From: JAOPZW01 sp963851295
Lineage (GTDB): Bacteria; Actinomycetota; Thermoleophilia; Solirubrobacterales; Solirubrobacteraceae
Direction of reading: 5' to 3'
Assembly (NCBI GenBank): GCA_963851295.1
Contig: CAWKOS010000003.1
Span: 62,001 to 126,000, forward strand
DNA length: 64,000 bases
The notes beneath the pieces are model-generated. The model was not told the DNA's origin. It saw only the letters and a program-made list of their open reading frames with translations, and ran no database searches. Made by a program: the position numbers and the translations under genes. Shown piece by piece: positions 62,651-64,000 of this stretch; positions within the stretch are counted from its first letter, which is position 1; the number at the start of each line of letters is the position of its first letter.

Positions 62651-64000
62651 GGCTCCCCCTCGTCCTTGCCGATCGGGGCGAGGCTGACGGTGCCGTCGGC
62701 CTCCTTGAGCGTCGTCTTGTGGTCGGTGATGTGGAACGGGCTCTTCATGCCCGGGAAGACGAAGGGCACGGTGAGCGTGACCTTGACGCCGTCGGAGACC
62801 TGGACGGCCTTCATGTCGTCGCGCCAGGCCTTGGGCAGCGGCTTCTCGGCGGGCTTCCTGCACGGCTCGCCGACCGCCCAGGCGCGCGCGGCCTCGCGGG
62901 CGGAGTGGCTGGCGAGCACGTCGGTGTAGCCGAGCAGCGCCATCTCCCACATCGCGAGCACGACGAGCGTCAGCAGCGGGAGCATCCCGAGCGCCTCGAC
63001 CGTCGACTGGCCGGCCTCGGCGCGCGCGGTGCGCAGGCGCAGGCGCCGGCGCCGGCCGGCCTCGGGCATCGTCCCCAGCTCCTGGCCGACGCGCGCGAGC
63101 GCGCGGTGCACCGCGCCCTGCTCGAGGCGGTCGGGGGCGCCGGTGTTGAGCGCGGGCTCGAGGTCGCGGAACCCGGCCGGGATCGTCGTGTCGAGCATCG
63201 GCGCCGAAAGGACCTTGCGCGCGAACTCCGGCTGGATCTCGTGCTCCTTGCTCACGCGATTGAGCACGATCTTGGCGTCATCACTCCGGATTCTCAAGCG
63301 GTCCCAGAGCCCGAGCAGGCGGTTGGCCGCGCGCAGGGCGGGCACGTCGGGCGTGGTGACCACGAGCGCGTCGTTGGCCATCTCGACCGCCACCGCGCCG
63401 GCCTCGGTCATCACCGCGCCGACGTCGCAGATCACGAGGTCGTACTGGAACTTCAGCCCGGCGAGGATGCCGCGCGCGGCGGCCCCGCCGACGTCCTCGC
63501 CGTCCTCGCCGCGCTCGGGCGAGAGCAGCAGGCGCAGCCCGGTCGGGTGCACGTAGAGCGTGTCGTCGAGCGAGCGCTGGGTCATCTCGTCGGCGACCGC
63601 CACGAGGTCGGCGACGCTGCGGCGCGACTGGACGTCGAGCAGCGAGCGCAGGTCGCCGGCCTGCAGGTCGAGCTCGACGAGGCAGACGGTGCGCTCGGTG
63701 TCCGCGCGCGCCGCGGCGAGCGCGAGGTGCACGGCGACCGTCGAGCAGCCGACGCCGCCCTTGGCCCCGGCCACGGCGATGATCCGGCCGCCGACGCGCT
63801 CGGCGACCTGGCGCATGTCGTCGGCGTCCATGCGGTCGCGCACCGCGCGCGACCACGTCGCGGCGCCCTCGACGGACTCCGAGATCGTCTCGACGGTGAG
63901 CGGGAGCTGCAGGACGTCGCGCACCCCGGCGCGCAGCGCCTGGCGCAACAGGTCGGGGCTCGGATCGCGGGCGAGGAGCAGGAAGCCGATCGTCGGGTGC
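62638..64000 (-). CDS. CpaE/TadZ-like ATPase fused to a TadE-like domain (5' end outside window)
   Basis: At least 453 residues, open to the right edge. The partial N-terminus (HPTIGFLLLARDPSPDL, RQALRAGVRDVLQLP) is a receiver-like domain typical of CpaE. A MinD/ParA-like ATPase follows: IIAVAGAKGGVGCSTVAVHLA (atypical Walker A with Cys where Lys or Thr is usual), VCLVELDLQAGDL, YDLVICDVGAV. After about residue 310 of the visible part comes TARAEAGQSTVEALGMLPLLTLVVLAMWEM, a class III signal and helix, then SAREAARAWAVGE and a beta-rich tail, i.e. a complete TadE-like domain in the same frame without a stop. An internal ATG (MPEAGRRRRLRL) could also start the TadE part alone. Confidence 0.85.
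   Translation of the reverse strand, partial: HPTIGFLLLARDPSPDLLRQALRAGVRDVLQLPLTVETISESVEGAATWSRAVRDRMDADDMRQVAERVGGRIIAVAGAKGGVGCSTVAVHLALAAARADTERTVCLVELDLQAGDLRSLLDVQSRRSVADLVAVADEMTQRSLDDTLYVHPTGLRLLLSPERGEDGEDVGGAAARGILAGLKFQYDLVICDVGAVMTEAGAVAVEMANDALVVTTPDVPALRAANRLLGLWDRLRIRSDDAKIVLNRVSKEHEIQPEFARKVLSAPMLDTTIPAGFRDLEPALNTGAPDRLEQGAVHRALARVGQELGTMPEAGRRRRLRLRTARAEAGQSTVEALGMLPLLTLVVLAMWEMALLGYTDVLASHSAREAARAWAVGEPCRKPAEKPLPKAWRDDMKAVQVSDGVKVTLTVPFVFPGMKSPFHITDHKTTLKEADGTVSLAPIGKDEGEPCKD

Overview
The window is about 64 kb of very GC-rich DNA (third codon positions are almost all G or C), with many GTG starts and long chains of genes whose stop and start codons overlap. These traits, the actinobacterial gene order rpmI-rplT-rRNA methyltransferase-pheS-pheT-argC-argJ-argB-argD, and the absence of outer-membrane genes point to a high-GC Actinomycetota. 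Thermoleophilia (Solirubrobacterales) is the best guess, but this is inference because there is no rRNA in the window. Several genes carry a TANNNT hexamer 6-12 nt before the start codon, which suggests widespread leaderless transcription.

Layout. 1-6 kb: an ABC-2 exporter, an acyl-CoA-dehydrogenase-like flavoprotein, and cysteine synthesis (cysE, and a cysK broken by one extra base). 6-10.7 kb: a MacAB-like exporter operon with long Thr/Pro and Gly/Ser linkers. 10.8-24.7 kb: housekeeping and regulators (O-antigen-ligase-like protein, Rrf2 regulator, secreted NucA/NucB-type nuclease, HDOD-LuxR regulator, gltX, nfo, dnaE, ArsR-type regulator, degenerate cyclase). 24.7-32.8 kb: argG, then a formate dehydrogenase locus. 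Its catalytic subunit reads through an in-frame TGA that is very probably selenocysteine (a SECIS-like hairpin follows), and its N-terminal Fe-S part is a separate gene downstream of a NuoE-NuoF fusion; fdhD lies convergently at the end. 32.9-43.4 kb: a phytase-like secreted protein, then the minus-strand arginine / Phe-tRNA synthetase / ribosomal protein block. 43.6-50.4 kb: YceH, a prolyl aminopeptidase, LtrA, a PHP hydrolase, a PP2C-kinase/STAS partner-switch pair and infC. These genes separate infC from rpmI-rplT, which are usually its direct neighbours.

50.5-64 kb: one long minus-strand Tad/Flp pilus locus. It holds a CpaE-TadE fusion, TadE, TadA, TadB (frameshifted), TadC, a sensor kinase and LuxR-type regulator, four Flp-like pilins sharing a VEWLG motif (one extended to 429 residues), a secreted beta-propeller-like protein, a lipoprotein, and a TadG-like protein fused to two peptidoglycan-cleaving domains. 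Three intergenic regions of this locus share a conserved hairpin plus GATGAG element.

Three otherwise well-kept genes (cysK, fdhA, tadB) each contain exactly one extra base. This is either real decay or, more likely, sequence error. No insertion sequences, CRISPR arrays, tRNA or rRNA genes were seen, and no gene-free stretch exceeds 300 bases.
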